A stretch of DNA of 64,000 nucleotides from Leptospira kirschneri serovar Cynopteri str. 3522 CT (GCF_000243695.2 NZ_AHMN02000005.1:285501-349500); one strand, 5' to 3'. Positions 23,584-34,621 are shown, counted from the first letter of the stretch. Program-made: numbers and translations. The notes: generated by a model not told the origin, from the letters alone.

Positions 23584-25176
23584 ATGAAACTTAAAAACTC
23601 GTTCTTAAAACATTCAATCCGATCTTTACCTTTAATTTTTCTGATGGGATCCATTTTTTACGCAACGTATTATACAATACCTAAATCTTCTTTCGCCTCC
23701 GATAGTCTTGTTAAAGTTCTTCAGACAAAAGGTTGGATCGAATCGAACTTTCAGTCTCAAGAAATCTATTATTTAGGAAAAAGATTAGACCCTAATTTTA
23801 ATTTTTTATTGGTTCAAACGATTGTTTCTGCAAAAGGAGAAAAGATTGGACCTTTTCCATTTGCAAACACTTTGATCGCTACACCTTTTGTTTGGATCGG
23901 ACATCCGGAATGGATTTTATATTTATCAGCGTTTCTTTTCGGTTTATACTTAATCATTTTATATATGATTTCAAAAAAATGGATCATACCAATTGTCGCA
24001 ATGATTTCGACTCCTTTGTTTCATCACTTTATTTCATTTTCAGACGTTTCTATTGCTGCCACACTGGTTTTGTTGGGAATTTTAATTCTACAAAATAAGA
24101 AATCGCTCTTTTTGAAAAATCATTCCGCGCAGGTTTTTCTTTCTGGAATTTTATTAGGTATAGCTTGTTGGTATAGGCAAGAAGTGTTTGTATTAACTTC
24201 GTGTTTGATTTTCTTCACGTTCACAATTAAAATTTTTTCAAAAAAAGAAAAACTCATTCAAAAGTCGAGACGGATTCTACCGTTTTTAAATGGGTTTCTA
24301 CTGATTTTTAGTATATTCATATTTTATAATTTTTTAAATTATGGATTTTTATTAGGCCCTCGCATCATTTTGAATAAAACAATTGCAAATTTCGATTTAA
24401 CAAACAAGATGTCAGACATTCAAAGTCTACTTTTTGCGGGAAATGGACGTTTGGGGTTTTTGGGATATTCTCCTTGGTATTTTTTTATCGTTTTGTTTTT
24501 TATATGGAAATGGAAAAAAACGAGCCAATACGTTAAAATTTGGATACTCACTTTTGTTTCGAACTTAGTTTTAGTCAGTATATTTACTCCCAACAATTCC
24601 AACATAGATTGGGGATCTCGGTATTTAACCTGTAGCGTTTTTATTCCACTTTTACTTTTAAGTAAAATCAAAATTTCGATGAACACTTTCTGGTTCTTTA
24701 GAAAAAATTCGAAGTTAAAAAATATTCACAAAAACAACTCAAAACCACCCAGAAGCATAAGAATAAAAGAAAATTATAAAAAATTAATATTTTTTGGATT
24801 TCTAATTTTGATTCTATATTCTATCAGCGTTAATTTTAAAATGATTCAATTAATGAGAAAAATTTCAATTCAACTTTCCGAAATTCAGTCGGAAATTCCT
24901 TGGGACAATTCTAAAATTTTCATCACGTCAAAAAGCAACATTGCCAACACGTTCGGACTCAATTATCTTTCTCAAACAATTCTTATGATCAAAAAGCAGA
25001 GGGATTTGATACAAATTTTACAATCACACCCTAATGAAAGTTTCATTTTGATCGAGGATAAATTGGATAAACCTTGGTCAGAATCGATTAGAAATCAATT
25101 TACAAACAAACTGAAAATCACTATAATTAAAAATCCTAAAGTATATTTTCGTTTCACGGAAATACAATCCCGCTAA
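23584..25176 (+). CDS. GT-C-like polytopic membrane protein, paralogue 3
   Basis: 530 residues. The N-terminal helix is followed by SFASDSLVKVLQTKGWIESN and FQSQEIYYLGKRLDPNFNFL, aligning with both upstream paralogues. A middle motif, CWYRQEVFVLTS, replaces WFRLE, and LGPRIILNKTI and TPNNSNIDWGSRYLTCSVF give the last conserved block. About ten helices; a Lys/Asn-rich loop (about 380-400) precedes the last helix and a soluble tail. The substitution of Asp by Asn in TPNN compared with APND may alter activity if that residue is functional. It lies 58 nt upstream of the signal peptidase gene. Confidence 0.82.
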   Translation: MKLKNSFLKHSIRSLPLIFLMGSIFYATYYTIPKSSFASDSLVKVLQTKGWIESNFQSQEIYYLGKRLDPNFNFLLVQTIVSAKGEKIGPFPFANTLIATPFVWIGHPEWILYLSAFLFGLYLIILYMISKKWIIPIVAMISTPLFHHFISFSDVSIAATLVLLGILILQNKKSLFLKNHSAQVFLSGILLGIACWYRQEVFVLTSCLIFFTFTIKIFSKKEKLIQKSRRILPFLNGFLLIFSIFIFYNFLNYGFLLGPRIILNKTIANFDLTNKMSDIQSLLFAGNGRLGFLGYSPWYFFIVLFFIWKWKKTSQYVKIWILTFVSNLVLVSIFTPNNSNIDWGSRYLTCSVFIPLLLLSKIKISMNTFWFFRKNSKLKNIHKNNSKPPRSIRIKENYKKLIFFGFLILILYSISVNFKMIQLMRKISIQLSEIQSEIPWDNSKIFITSKSNIANTFGLNYLSQTILMIKKQRDLIQILQSHPNESFILIEDKLDKPWSESIRNQFTNKLKITIIKNPKVYFRFTEIQSR

Positions 25177-25234
25177 AACATCTTTTTCGATTTGCCACGT
25201 TCAAGAAGATTTCTAAACATTGTCTTACGTTCTT

Positions 25235-25816
25235 ATGAAAAGTATCGTAATACAAGAAAATACGAGAAAATATCTACGCGTTATTCTCCCTATATTTCTA
25301 TCTTTATTTACAATTCTTCTAATACGAATTTTTTTATTTCAAATCTACTTCATCTCAGGTTATTCTATGGCTCCTTCCTACAAAGAAGGAGATTTAATTT
25401 TAGTTACCAAATTCGGATTCCCGACCCGCATCGGAAAATGGGAAATATCTTTTATTGAAAGTAAAGTGAATCGTTTTGACGTTCTCGTTTTGGATGGACT
25501 TGAAGAAGAATTAAGTTTAAAAAGAGTCGTAGGATTACCAGGCGATTATTTTCGTTTTGAGAACGATCGGATTCTAATCAACGATTCTCCTTTGCAAGAG
25601 ACATTTTTAAAACCTGGGTTTAAAACCATAGCACCCTCTCTTTCCATGATTCCTATGACTGCAGCCAAAGGAAACGTTCCGATCGGAGATACTGGTAGAA
25701 TACCTCCGGGCTACTTTTTAATGTTAGGCGATAACCGCGAGAACTCGACGGATTCCAGGAACTACGGTTTGGTTCCATTCCAAAAATTACGAGGTAGAGT
25801 TTGGATTTTTTTATAA
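25235..25816 (+). CDS. lepB: Signal peptidase I
   Basis: 193 residues from ATG 25235; a TTG at 25220 would add five residues. The enzyme cleaves signal peptides from exported non-lipoproteins at the outer face of the inner membrane. One membrane helix (about 14-38) is followed by the catalytic serine S44 in SGYSMAPS and the lysine general base K96 in LKRVVGLPGD. The conserved box GDNRENSTDSRNYG near the end completes the S26 family set. Length is at the short end but normal for the bacterial enzyme. Leptospira may have more than one copy; I cannot tell whether this is the main one. Likely co-transcribed with paralogue 3. Confidence 0.93.
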   Translation: MKSIVIQENTRKYLRVILPIFLSLFTILLIRIFLFQIYFISGYSMAPSYKEGDLILVTKFGFPTRIGKWEISFIESKVNRFDVLVLDGLEEELSLKRVVGLPGDYFRFENDRILINDSPLQETFLKPGFKTIAPSLSMIPMTAAKGNVPIGDTGRIPPGYFLMLGDNRENSTDSRNYGLVPFQKLRGRVWIFL

Positions 25817-26025
25817 ATCTCAGCCCGAATGATTGTTTTTTTCAATATTGGAATTATTGAAAAATTCATTCTCTATCTGTTTCCGTTGTATTAAAATGGA
25901 CAATTACTCGGACACATGAAAAGAAAATTATACTGCACCTGTTTCAAAACTTAGAATGCGAGATCTTTTCAAAAAAGCCAACAATTTTAGATTGGGTGTA
26001 ATTTCGCGAAGACTTCTGTATCTTT

Positions 26026-26239
26026 AACGTGAGTTTGACGTAAGAAAAAATTTTCTAAAAGTATGAATTCCTACAATTTTAGAATTTGTTCGTAAAATCG
26101 TGATTTGTAGTAGTTCCCACATCCATTTTACAGACAAACCTAAGTTTTGTGGTAGTTCCCACATTTAAAGAATCAATCTGTAAAGTTCAGATTCCAACTT
26201 TTTTCAGAATTATAAAGTTCCTTACGCCCTGCTCACATT
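26026..26239. mobile_element. Intact short mosaic element (reference copy)
   Basis: 214 bp from AACGTGAGTTTGACGTAAG to CTTACGCCCTGCTCACATT, an imperfect terminal inverted repeat of about 19 bp. The interior carries GTAGTAGTTCCCACATCC and GTGGTAGTTCCCACATTT. Its order is the reverse of the host element at 52243-52732 and lacks the insert found there, so it provides the empty site for that insertion. Confidence 0.65.
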
Positions 26240-26243
26240 ATTT

Positions 26244-26548
26244 AACGTGAGTTCGGCGTTAGAAAATGAGAAAGAATTTTCTAAAAGTGGTAGTTCCCAC
26301 ATCCATTTTTTCGCCGTAAAACAAAATTTTAGGGAACAACCGAACTCACTTGAACAAACGCGAAAGGGATCGATGCGAGGAAAACTAAAGCAGAACGCTC
26401 ACTATAAATCGCGTTCTAAATTGAAACTCAAGGTAAAATATTATATTACGTTTCCTGTATGCAATTTATTGACCAGAGCGATGAGCCCGGTCCGGCTTGC
26501 CTGTGGCAAGCTGGATTCGCCCAAATCTTCAACAATCGAATTCACGTT
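26244..26548. mobile_element. Mosaic element with CCGGCTTGCC hairpin
   Basis: 305 bp from AACGTGAGTTCGGCGTTAG to ATTCACGTT, directly after the previous element; ATTT precedes it and ATTC follows. It contains the AACGCGAAAGGGATCGATGC module at 26359 and the hairpin CCGGCTTGCCTGTGGCAAGC (26492 onward, arms closing at 26514). Confidence 0.5.
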
Positions 26549-26628
26549 ATTCAAATAAATTTCATAATTTTGAATATTCAAAAATCAGATATTATTTTTA
26601 TATGAACTTTCTGTTTTAATTTTGAGCT

Positions 26629-27306
<678 letters not shown>

Positions 27307-27436
27307 TTGATTCTCTTTCTAAGTAGTGTAATCGAGCTAACGCTTGATGAAAAGATTTTTTTATTCATCCGACAATTCCTTTTGTTTTTTTACGATTCGC
27401 CGACAAATAAAACAGATATTACTTCGGTGGAATTTC

Positions 27437-28108
<672 letters not shown>

Positions 28109-28128
28109 AGTTTAAAATCGATCCTACT

Positions 28129-28228
<100 letters not shown>

Positions 28229-28283
28229 AATTCTAAGATAAAGACTTTTCAATAAATATTTAAAATATTATTATATTTTAAAA

Positions 28284-28640
28284 TTATGTAAATGTATAAG
28301 CCCAACAAATTAATAAAAGCTGCAACGGAAGTCTTAAAAATAAAACCCATTTAGGAGGATCGGTTTTTCTTCTGGATTGATAGTGATAAAAATTCGCAGG
28401 GAACACGACAATCAAAAGAAGAATCACTCCCCAAGCTCCGAACGATCTAGTATCAGAAAGAGTTAACATAGCTCCGAGTCCGATTTCAATCAAACCGCTT
28501 AGATAAACTACGAACTTAGGATAAGGAATATAAGGAGGTATGATTCTTAAATAAAATCTAGGTAATATAAAATGAAGAACTCCCGCGGCAATATAAAAGG
28601 CCGTCATGAAATATAAACTGATAACCTTTAAATCGGACAT
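28284..28640 (-). CDS. DoxX-like small membrane protein
   Basis: 118 residues with four hydrophobic helices (about 5-25, 42-62, 68-86 and 97-115). ATG 28640 follows AAAGGAAA. The pattern GVLHFILPRFYLRIIPPYIP followed by YLSGLIEIGLGAML is typical of a DoxX/DUF subgroup of small integral membrane proteins. These are often linked to redox or oxidative-stress functions, but a biochemical activity is not established for most. Inner-membrane location. Flanked by repeats on both sides, so it is a single-gene unit. Confidence 0.85.
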   Translation of the reverse strand: MSDLKVISLYFMTAFYIAAGVLHFILPRFYLRIIPPYIPYPKFVVYLSGLIEIGLGAMLTLSDTRSFGAWGVILLLIVVFPANFYHYQSRRKTDPPKWVLFLRLPLQLLLICWAYTFT

Positions 28641-29147
28641 AAAAAATTTCCTTTTTTTAATTTAGAACTTTTTTCAAAACCTCAAAAGAAATCATGAATG
28701 TGAAACTTAAATCTTTCTCACAAATTACGCTTCTTGAGTAATTTATAAACTTTTGAATAATAGAGTTGTCGAAAAAATCAATATCCACTCTAACAAAAAG
28801 TCGTTTCACTGATTCCTACATAATAGAATATCCAAAAACCTGTCTCTAAACGGAAATCTATTTCAAATTTTATGATATTCTTTATATAGTTCTGAGTTAT
28901 GGAAGAAAATCCATTTTTCAATAACTCTAATGTTCAAAATTGTAAAAGTTCCCACATTGGACGATTTTTGTACAAACTCTAATTCCAAAACTTTCATATT
29001 CTTTCCAAAGGAATTGAAACTTACTTTTACACTTTTTAAAGTTTTAAGACAAGTTAAAAATAGAACAATCAGTCATCTTAAAAATATTTTTGAACATTAC
29101 GAATCTTTTGAAAACCAGTAGAATGAATCTTTAAACTCATCAAAAAC
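28641..29147. other. Intergenic stretch with possible family A remnants
   Basis: 507 nt. AGAGTTGTCGAAAAAATCAA begins at 28762 and ATTTTTCAATAACTCT ends at 28928; these could be the two ends of a family A element with an inserted or diverged middle. GTTCCCACATTGGACGATTT at 28948 recurs near 58351. A 63-codon frame at 28930 starts inside this repeat and is not convincing. Confidence 0.4.
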
Positions 29148-29528
29148 TTAATTTCTACGATTCTGGATCGACTTATTTTTCTTATTCACAATTTCTTCCC
29201 ATTTCTCTTTTAACCAAACTCTAGATTCAACCGTTTTGCCATCCGCAAATTTTACGAAATAAGGTTTTCCGGATACGCTGGATTTGGAACCTATATGGTC
29301 TATAAATTCCTGAATTGTATGAATTTTTCCATCGACGGCCTTTAGCTTTCTTTCCATGTGTTCTCTGGCTTCCTTGGGATCGTGTTCAGAACCGTTTCGA
29401 ATGAATTTACATTCACAAGATTCAAGAACGTTCATCAGAGAATTTAAATCGTTTCTAAAACTAGAATCATTTTCAGAAGCAATGGATATACAAAACAGAA
29501 AAATAGATAAAAATATTAATTTGATCAT
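29148..29528 (-). CDS. DUF5329-family (YfeK-like) exported protein
   Basis: 126 residues. ATG 29528 has AAGGA upstream. A signal peptide (residues 1-18, IKLIFLSIFLFCISIASE) directs it to the periplasm. The mature part has CECKFIRNGSEHDPKEAREH, VDGKIHTIQEFIDHIGSKSS and SGKPYFVKFADGKTVESRVW, which match my memory of the DUF5329/YfeK pattern (cysteine then FIRNG, an acidic-His helix, and the SSxSGxPY turn). The family has no known function. The last ten residues are basic (NKKNKSIQNRRN). Confidence 0.82.
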   Translation of the reverse strand: MIKLIFLSIFLFCISIASENDSSFRNDLNSLMNVLESCECKFIRNGSEHDPKEAREHMERKLKAVDGKIHTIQEFIDHIGSKSSVSGKPYFVKFADGKTVESRVWLKEKWEEIVNKKNKSIQNRRN

Positions 29529-29930
29529 ATTCCTTCAATTTTTAAATCTATTATTACTTTTACAAATTTAAATATTATAAAAAACTAAAATTTTACCGAA
29601 TTAAACAAGGTAGATGCAAAGTTCTAAGCTCATAAGCATATCCGTTATTTTTAAAAAGAAGTCAACAAACAAAAATCAAAACTTAAAAAACCAAATCAAG
29701 AATTTCGTTGTCATCAAATCTTTGTTTTGAGATAAGCTGTAAATCTTTTGAAACACAGTAATAAGCTCACTACTTAAAACTATAAAATTCAAGTGCACAG
29801 TATGTTGCGCTGAAACAGAACTTTTATGATAAAAATTCTCAGCACCGATCAGCAAACTTAAATTTTTGCACAAATTTTCATTTGAATGAACATTGTCAAA
29901 TTATCACGAAAACGTATGAGAATGGTATCT

Positions 29931-30449
29931 AACGTAAGCAGCGCGTAAGAAAACCGGGGCGAATCCGGCTTGCCGCAGACAAGCCGGACCGGGCTCTTCG
30001 CTCTGGTCAAGTTATTGTAAAATTTCAGAACCAGATTCAATTTTTATAAAATACCAATAACTTGACCTAAAACGCGATCCATAGAGAGCGTTTTACTGAG
30101 TTTCCAACGCGATCCATAGAGAGCGTTTTACTGAGTTTCCAACGCGATCCATAGAGAGCGTTTTACTGAGTTTCCAACGCGATCCATAGAGAGCGTTTTA
30201 CTGAGTTTCCAACGCGATCCATAGAGAGCGTTTTACTGAGTTTCCAACGCGATCCATAGAGAGCGTTTTACTGAGTTTCCAACGCGATCCATAGAGAGCG
30301 TTTTACTGAGTTTCCAACGCGATTCATAGAGAGCGTTGTGTTGAGTTTCCAACGCGATTCATAGAGAGCGTTGTGTTGAGTTTCCAACGCGCCTCATAGG
30401 AAGCGTTGTATGAGTTCATTCATTGATCCCTTTCGCATTCATTCACGTT
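29931..30449. mobile_element. Mosaic element carrying the 35-bp tandem array
   Basis: 519 bp from AACGTAAGCAGCGCGTAAG to CATTCACGTT. It contains the hairpin CCGGCTTGCC...CAAGCCGG (29965-29987), the phrase CTCTGGTCAAGTTATTG, the tandem array 30071-30412 and the TCATTGATCCCTTTCGC module. The flanks do not show a clear target repeat. Confidence 0.55.
30071..30412 (+). repeat. 35-bp tandem repeat array (nine units plus a partial tenth)
   Basis: Period exactly 35 with units starting at 30071, 30106, 30141, 30176, 30211, 30246, 30281, 30316 and 30351, and a diverged partial unit from 30386. Each begins AACGCGATCCATAGAGAGCG and ends TGAGTTTCC. The first seven units carry TTTTACTG; units eight and nine carry GATTC and TTGTGTTG. 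Each unit has AACGC and GCGTT as short inverted arms. This is the structure of a variable-number tandem repeat locus. Confidence 0.95.
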
Positions 30450-30603
30450 ATTTAAAAGTAACGGTGGATTTTTGTGAAAATTTAGTATTTTTACAGATTC
30501 TGTTTAATCCTAAATTTACATTTTTTTGTAGAGATCCTGCATTCTAACTTTTTGAACAAACTCATAGTATCATTTTCATATGCAATCGTAATAAAAATTC
30601 ATT

Positions 30604-30703
30604 AGAATTGTTAAAAATTCCATAGTGGAAGATTGACAAAACGCTTCAATCGATCGTTTCCATACAACGAAAACCGATGAGGAATTCATTTTTCAACAAC
30701 TCT
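30604..30703. mobile_element. Family A element, reverse orientation
   Basis: 100 bp. The left end is AGAATTGTTAAAAATTCCAT and the right end is CATTTTTCAACAACTCT. The interior GTTTCCATACAACG is the reverse of the CGTTGTATTAAAATGG type. Flanked by T and A. Confidence 0.65.
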
Positions 30704-30995
30704 ATTTTATAAGTTCCTTATTTTCACCTTTAAAAACGGACAAAAAGTATTCTAAATTATTTTTGGAATCATTTCAAAAGTATAACTAAAAATATGGTTT
30801 AGAGATTGTTATCAGAACTATAAAATAAAATACTATTAGGGCCTAAACAGAAATTCAATTTAAAATACATATCGTTTTTATATAGAGAAATAAATGAGAA
30901 AGTAATTGGATAGCAGGCAAAATAAACATAAATAGAAAATTATTTTTTTATTTTATACAGACGCAAAGTAATTAATCTGGTGGAAGGAGGTTAAA

Positions 30996-31691
30996 ATGAA
31001 ATCCAGTATAATCAAAAATTTGAATTTAGTATTTGCCCTACTCGTTTTATTTTCGTGTAAGGATGATAGAATTAAAATAAGCAATCTAGGTGTAATCGAC
31101 AAAGATAAGAAGAATCAAACAGCCTTTGTTCTTCAACCGGAAAAACTACTCGTGATGGTGCGAACCGATTCGGACCTGGATGGGAAAACGGATCTTTGGA
31201 CCTGGGTACGTGGAGACGATAAGGATCCAAAAACCAGCTTAGTTCTATTTGAAGAACTCATTCGCAAGGGAAATCATAGCCGCACTTGGTACGGCCCCGG
31301 AAATCGAAAATTAATCGAACAAAACGATTTAGACGAAAATGGAACTTGGGAATCCATGGTATACTATAATGCATCTGCAACTCCCAAAGAAACAATGAGA
31401 ATTGTAGCACATGTAGAAGTAGATCTTTATGGAAAAGGCAAACCAAGTTTATGGATTTTCCCGGAAGCTCGGATGGAGTTAGATTCAAACGAAGACGGAA
31501 AACCGGATCAAATATTGACCAATCAAGATCGTATGTTAGAAAATTTCGCTCAGCTTCAAAAAGGAAAACAAATTCAGCAGAAAGATTTCAGTCCGATGCC
31601 TGCAAGTGGTTCTTGGATCCTAAATTCGAATCAAATCACGAACCCTCGCTATCAAGCATTGATTCGTCAAAGCCTCTTCCCGGTAAATTAA
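30996..31691 (+). CDS. Lipoprotein with Asp-rich (calcium-type) loops
   Basis: 231 residues, strong ribosome-binding site AAGGAGGT before ATG 30996. Signal peptide with lipobox LFSC21. The mature protein has at least three D-x-D-x-[DN]-G-x-x-[DE]-like loops: [11 protein letters not shown] (about 57-67), DLDENGTWE (about 110-118) and DSNEDGKPD (about 162-170). Such loops bind calcium in EF-hand-like and thrombospondin-type-3 repeats. Between them are WxW/WY-containing strands ([21 protein letters not shown]) resembling repeat-type extracellular proteins. Likely a surface or periplasmic lipoprotein; calcium binding is predicted, not shown. The stop is followed within 20 nt by the end motif of the mosaic repeats (AACGTGAGTTCATGTAAG). 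Confidence 0.85.
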   Translation: MKSSIIKNLNLVFALLVLFSCKDDRIKISNLGVIDKDKKNQTAFVLQPEKLLVMVRTDSDLDGKTDLWTWVRGDDKDPKTSLVLFEELIRKGNHSRTWYGPGNRKLIEQNDLDENGTWESMVYYNASATPKETMRIVAHVEVDLYGKGKPSLWIFPEARMELDSNEDGKPDQILTNQDRMLENFAQLQKGKQIQQKDFSPMPASGSWILNSNQITNPRYQALIRQSLFPVN

Positions 31692-31818
31692 AGTTGAATA
31701 ACGTGAGTTCATGTAAGAAAGTATTTAAATAAAAAACAGGACCACGTTTTCAGTTCTTATCAATCAATAGAAATCGAGTATATTCTAATTCTCTAAAATG
31801 TATTTTGAAGGATTAAAA

Positions 31819-31898
31819 GGGGGAAAAATCCCCCTGAGCGGAGCCAAGGTCTCCGCTCACCCCTTACCGGGCTATTTTTTCGCCTTCAAAAAGCCCGG
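31819..31898. repeat. Three hairpins in tandem
   Basis: GGGGG/CCCCC (31819-31834), TGAGCGGAG/CTCCGCTCA (31835-31859, perfect nine-base arms) and CCGGGCT/AGCCCGG (31867-31898). All are GC-rich within an AT-rich context. Confidence 0.6.
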
Positions 31899-32106
31899 AC
31901 CCAAAACGCGACCCTTAGGAAAGCGTTTTGCTGAGTTCTTGAACGCAACCCTGTCGAGCGACCGTAGAAGCGAGACGCTGAGTTTCAGGAGAGCGTTGTG
32001 CTTTAGTTTTCAACGCGATCCATAGAGAGCGTTGCATGAGTTTTTCCTAATTTTGGGTGGCAACTCAATGAATTGCTTCCCAAGGTCGCAATTCAGGAGG
32101 AAAGAC

Positions 32107-32198
<92 letters not shown>

Positions 32199-32368
32199 TA
32201 AAACGCGACCCTGTCGAGCGACCGTAGAAGCGAGACGCTGAGTTTCAGGAAAGCGTTTTACTGAGTTCTTGAACGCGACCTGCAGAGCAATACATTGAGT
32301 TTGAGGAGAGCGTTGTGTTGAGTTTAATTCTGATTCTAAAATCCTATTCAACTAGTGGGGATTGATTA

Positions 32369-32542
32369 CAACTCGGATGCACGAAAATAGTATCAAGTTA
32401 TTAACGGCCGAATTTGCGAAAAAAATAGCGGTACTTAAAAAATGCCGCGAATTCGAGATTCACGGCATTTTAGAGCAAGACCAAAACATTCAAATTTTTG
32501 AAACAATCTAACCCAAGTATTCTATTTATGCGTTCGGATAGT
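32369..32542. mobile_element. Family B element, copy 1
   Basis: 174 bp. The left end ACAACTCGGATGCACGAAAA and right end TATGCGTTCGGATAGTAA are imperfect inverted repeats. The central palindrome has ATGCCGCGAAT and ATTCACGGCAT arms (about 32439-32467). The sequence is shared at high identity with 37310-37483. Confidence 0.7.
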
Positions 32543-32544
32543 AA

Positions 32545-33055
32545 AATGAATTCGGTGTAATAGATTCGTTTTATAAAATCTAGATTTTTTCCATAAAAAA
32601 ATAAATGTTTTAAAATTTGTAATACGACTTAATCTGTGGGAACTCTCACAATCGTGGATTTACAGTTAAACTTTGAAAATTGTGGGAACTACTATAAAAT
32701 ACAAAAAGAATCATCGCTCTCCAATTTGATTTTTGCACAAAACCACTATTTTACGACCATCAGCAAAATTTAAATCCCATTTTAATGGGTTCGGTGTAAG
32801 AAATAATTTTCTAAAAGTAATAGTTCCTCTAATTTTAGAATTTGTTCGTAAAAATCGTGGTTTGCAGTAGCTCCCACATCATTTTACGGACAAACCTAAG
32901 TTTTGTGTGAGTTCCTAGACTTGAATACGACAGATTCAATTGTTATAAACTTCTATTTTTTAAATTATGGTAGTTCCCACAGTTTAGGAATCGATCTGTA
33001 AAGTTCAGATTTCAACTTTTTACAGAATCATGGGTTTCTTATGCCAAACTCATGT
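32545..33055. mobile_element. Long mosaic element, uninterrupted copy
   Basis: About 511 bp, beginning near ATGAATTCGGTGTAATAGAT and ending GCCAAACTCATGTAA. It matches 12399-13269 in reverse order but lacks the nested 417-bp insert. It contains GTGGGAACTCTCAC, GTGGGAACTACTAT, CAGTAGCTCCCACATC and GGTAGTTCCCACAG. The ends are worn, so the limits are approximate. Confidence 0.6.
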
Positions 33056-33402
33056 AAGTTTAAGGAAGTGTTTTATTGAGTTTTGAACGCGACCTGCAAA
33101 GCAACCATAAAGAACGATACATTAAGTTTTCTCTATATTTATATTCAACGATGCTGAAAGCAGCAAAATCGCCGGAGTAATCTACATACATTAGAGAATT
33201 AAAATATGATGATTCATATTTCTTAAAAAATAACGTTTTATCATTTTGTTCACTATCTAAAAATGAGCGAACAAAACTCACCCACTGAAATCACTTAAAA
33301 AACGACTTTATATAAAACATGATAAAAATTGAAAATGATTCAAGAATTTAAATTCAAAAAAAGCTTTTTCAGAATTAGAGAGTTCTCAAGAATATCTTTT
33401 CT

Positions 33403-33442
33403 CAAAAAAAATACCGCACTAAAAAGTAGTGCGGTATTTTCC
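33403..33442 (-). terminator. Strong intrinsic terminator of lipL36
   Basis: On the minus strand AAAATACCGCACTA and TAGTGCGGTATTTT make a 13-14 bp stem with a short loop, followed by a run of T (33410 down to 33403). It begins 29 nt after the lipL36 stop. Confidence 0.93.
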
Positions 33443-33470
33443 GTTAACTTAAATTAAATTCTAAAAAGAA

Positions 33471-34568
33471 TTAGTATCTAGGATAAGTTGCAGGGCAAGT
33501 TCCACTAATTTTTACGTTTGCCTCAGTTCCAACTGTTTGTTTATTTCCAACAGCTTCTTCGTCAAAGTCACCATATTGACAAGTAAGGCTAGTAAAAAGA
33601 ACCTCAGTTGCAGACTGTGCCTGAGCAGTAGTAATCATAGTGTCCAAAAGGCCACCTGTCATTGCACCATTAAAACCAGCAAGTGGATCATAAAGTGCAA
33701 AAGCAATTTTTTGAACGTCTTCAGTTTCTTTAGATAACAGATCTTTTCCGCAAGCTAAAGTAGCAGCAGCAGAAGCAGGTTGTAAAGCAACCGCAGTACC
33801 AATAGCTCCAAATGCCACTATAGCAGCTCCGGATTTACCAACAGTTGTAAGTTCAGTAACATTGATTAAGCGACCTTTAGCAGCTGCATCTGCAGTCCAT
33901 TTAAAGTTGGACGCAGAAACCGCTGTTAACTTTTGCTTATATGAAAGGTTCGTTGCCATATCCGTTGCAACTGAACCAGCAATCGTAGAAAAACCAGCTG
34001 CACTCAATGCAATTAGTAAATTCTCTTTTGCTTTTTCAGAAGAACAAGTATAAACCGTTTTTCCGAGATAAGCAGGATCTACACTAAAGTTACCACCAAA
34101 AGTTAAAGGATTGAGATTCCAACCTGTTAAACCACCACCTGATGTTGAACATGTACCAATTGCAAGAGACTGTTGCACTTTAAGTACCGTTGCATTATTA
34201 ATTGCATTTTGAAGAACAGTACTAACTACAGAGCAATTGGTACCAGCGGCATCTGCTTTATCTTTAGCTGCCTGATAAGATGCTTTAACCGAAGTTACGA
34301 CCGCTTCCGGATTGTTAACAATAGTAGTTACATTAAATGTATTGTTACAAGCCCCTTTTGGTCTAGTATTACCAGTTGCTTGATAAGTAGGTATTCCATC
34401 CCCATTACCGTCACTTTTAGCAAGTGTCACGCAATTTCCGCTTGTTTGATCTGCTAAATACAAAAGTGCCAACATAACAACATCGTCATCATCGTCGTCA
34501 CTTTTACATGCCGTTAAAGCAACCGTAAGAGCTGCTACAGCGGCAATTTTCATTATGTTTCTTCTCAT
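33471..34568 (-). CDS. lipL36: Lipoprotein LipL36
   Basis: 365 residues. I recognise the N-terminus ([20 protein letters not shown] then C21) and the Asp-rich start of the mature protein ([20 protein letters not shown]) as LipL36, a leptospiral outer-membrane lipoprotein reported to be abundant in early culture and down-regulated in late-log phase and in mammalian infection. Lipobox L18-T-A-C21. The mature chain is Ala/Thr/Ser-rich and has several cysteines (for example [46 protein letters not shown]) that could form disulfides. No enzymatic motif. It is a single-gene unit: a putative promoter lies at 34622-34654 and a strong terminator at 33403-33442. Identification is from memory of the sequence, so naming is slightly less certain than the coding call. 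Confidence 0.85.
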   Translation of the reverse strand: MRRNIMKIAAVAALTVALTACKSDDDDDDVVMLALLYLADQTSGNCVTLAKSDGNGDGIPTYQATGNTRPKGACNNTFNVTTIVNNPEAVVTSVKASYQAAKDKADAAGTNCSVVSTVLQNAINNATVLKVQQSLAIGTCSTSGGGLTGWNLNPLTFGGNFSVDPAYLGKTVYTCSSEKAKENLLIALSAAGFSTIAGSVATDMATNLSYKQKLTAVSASNFKWTADAAAKGRLINVTELTTVGKSGAAIVAFGAIGTAVALQPASAAATLACGKDLLSKETEDVQKIAFALYDPLAGFNGAMTGGLLDTMITTAQAQSATEVLFTSLTCQYGDFDEEAVGNKQTVGTEANVKISGTCPATYPRY

Positions 34569-34621
34569 AAAGAAAGAACCTCTTGTGATTTTTAAGTGAT
34601 TATGAAATCACTTTCTGGTCT

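Larger units (their letters stand above)
25817..26628. other. Repeat-filled gap between lepB and the exported-protein gene
   Basis: 812 nt. From left to right: a truncated family A left half (about 25850-25905), a family B end (ACTCGGACACATGAAAAG near 25907), a phrase GTTTCAAAACTTAGAATGCG shared with 57.88 kb, and two consecutive mosaic elements (26026-26239 and 26244-26548). A 103-codon frame at 26247 lies wholly in repeats and is rejected. Confidence 0.6.
29529..30995. other. 1.5-kb gap with tandem array and two elements
   Basis: The left part (29529-29930) is AT-rich with no clear gene. It is followed by the mosaic element 29931-30449, with its tandem array, and a family A copy at 30604-30703. 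The last 290 nt lead to the strong ribosome-binding site (AAGGAGG) of the next lipoprotein gene. CTCATAGTATCATTTTCATA near 30563 recurs near 44640. Confidence 0.6.

Noticed and set aside
26247..26558. 103-codon plus-strand frame
   Set aside because: Lies completely within a mosaic element; the peptide is a translation of repeat modules that recur in other frames elsewhere.
28930..29121. 63-codon plus-strand frame
   Set aside because: Begins in a dispersed GTTCCCACATTGGAC repeat also found at 58.35 kb; no supporting signals.
30071..30412. CRISPR array
   Set aside because: The units are head-to-tail identical without unique spacers, and there are no cas genes nearby. It is a tandem repeat.
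33060..33281. 73-codon minus-strand frame before the lipL36 terminator
   Set aside because: No ribosome-binding site, no domain character, next to a worn element end.
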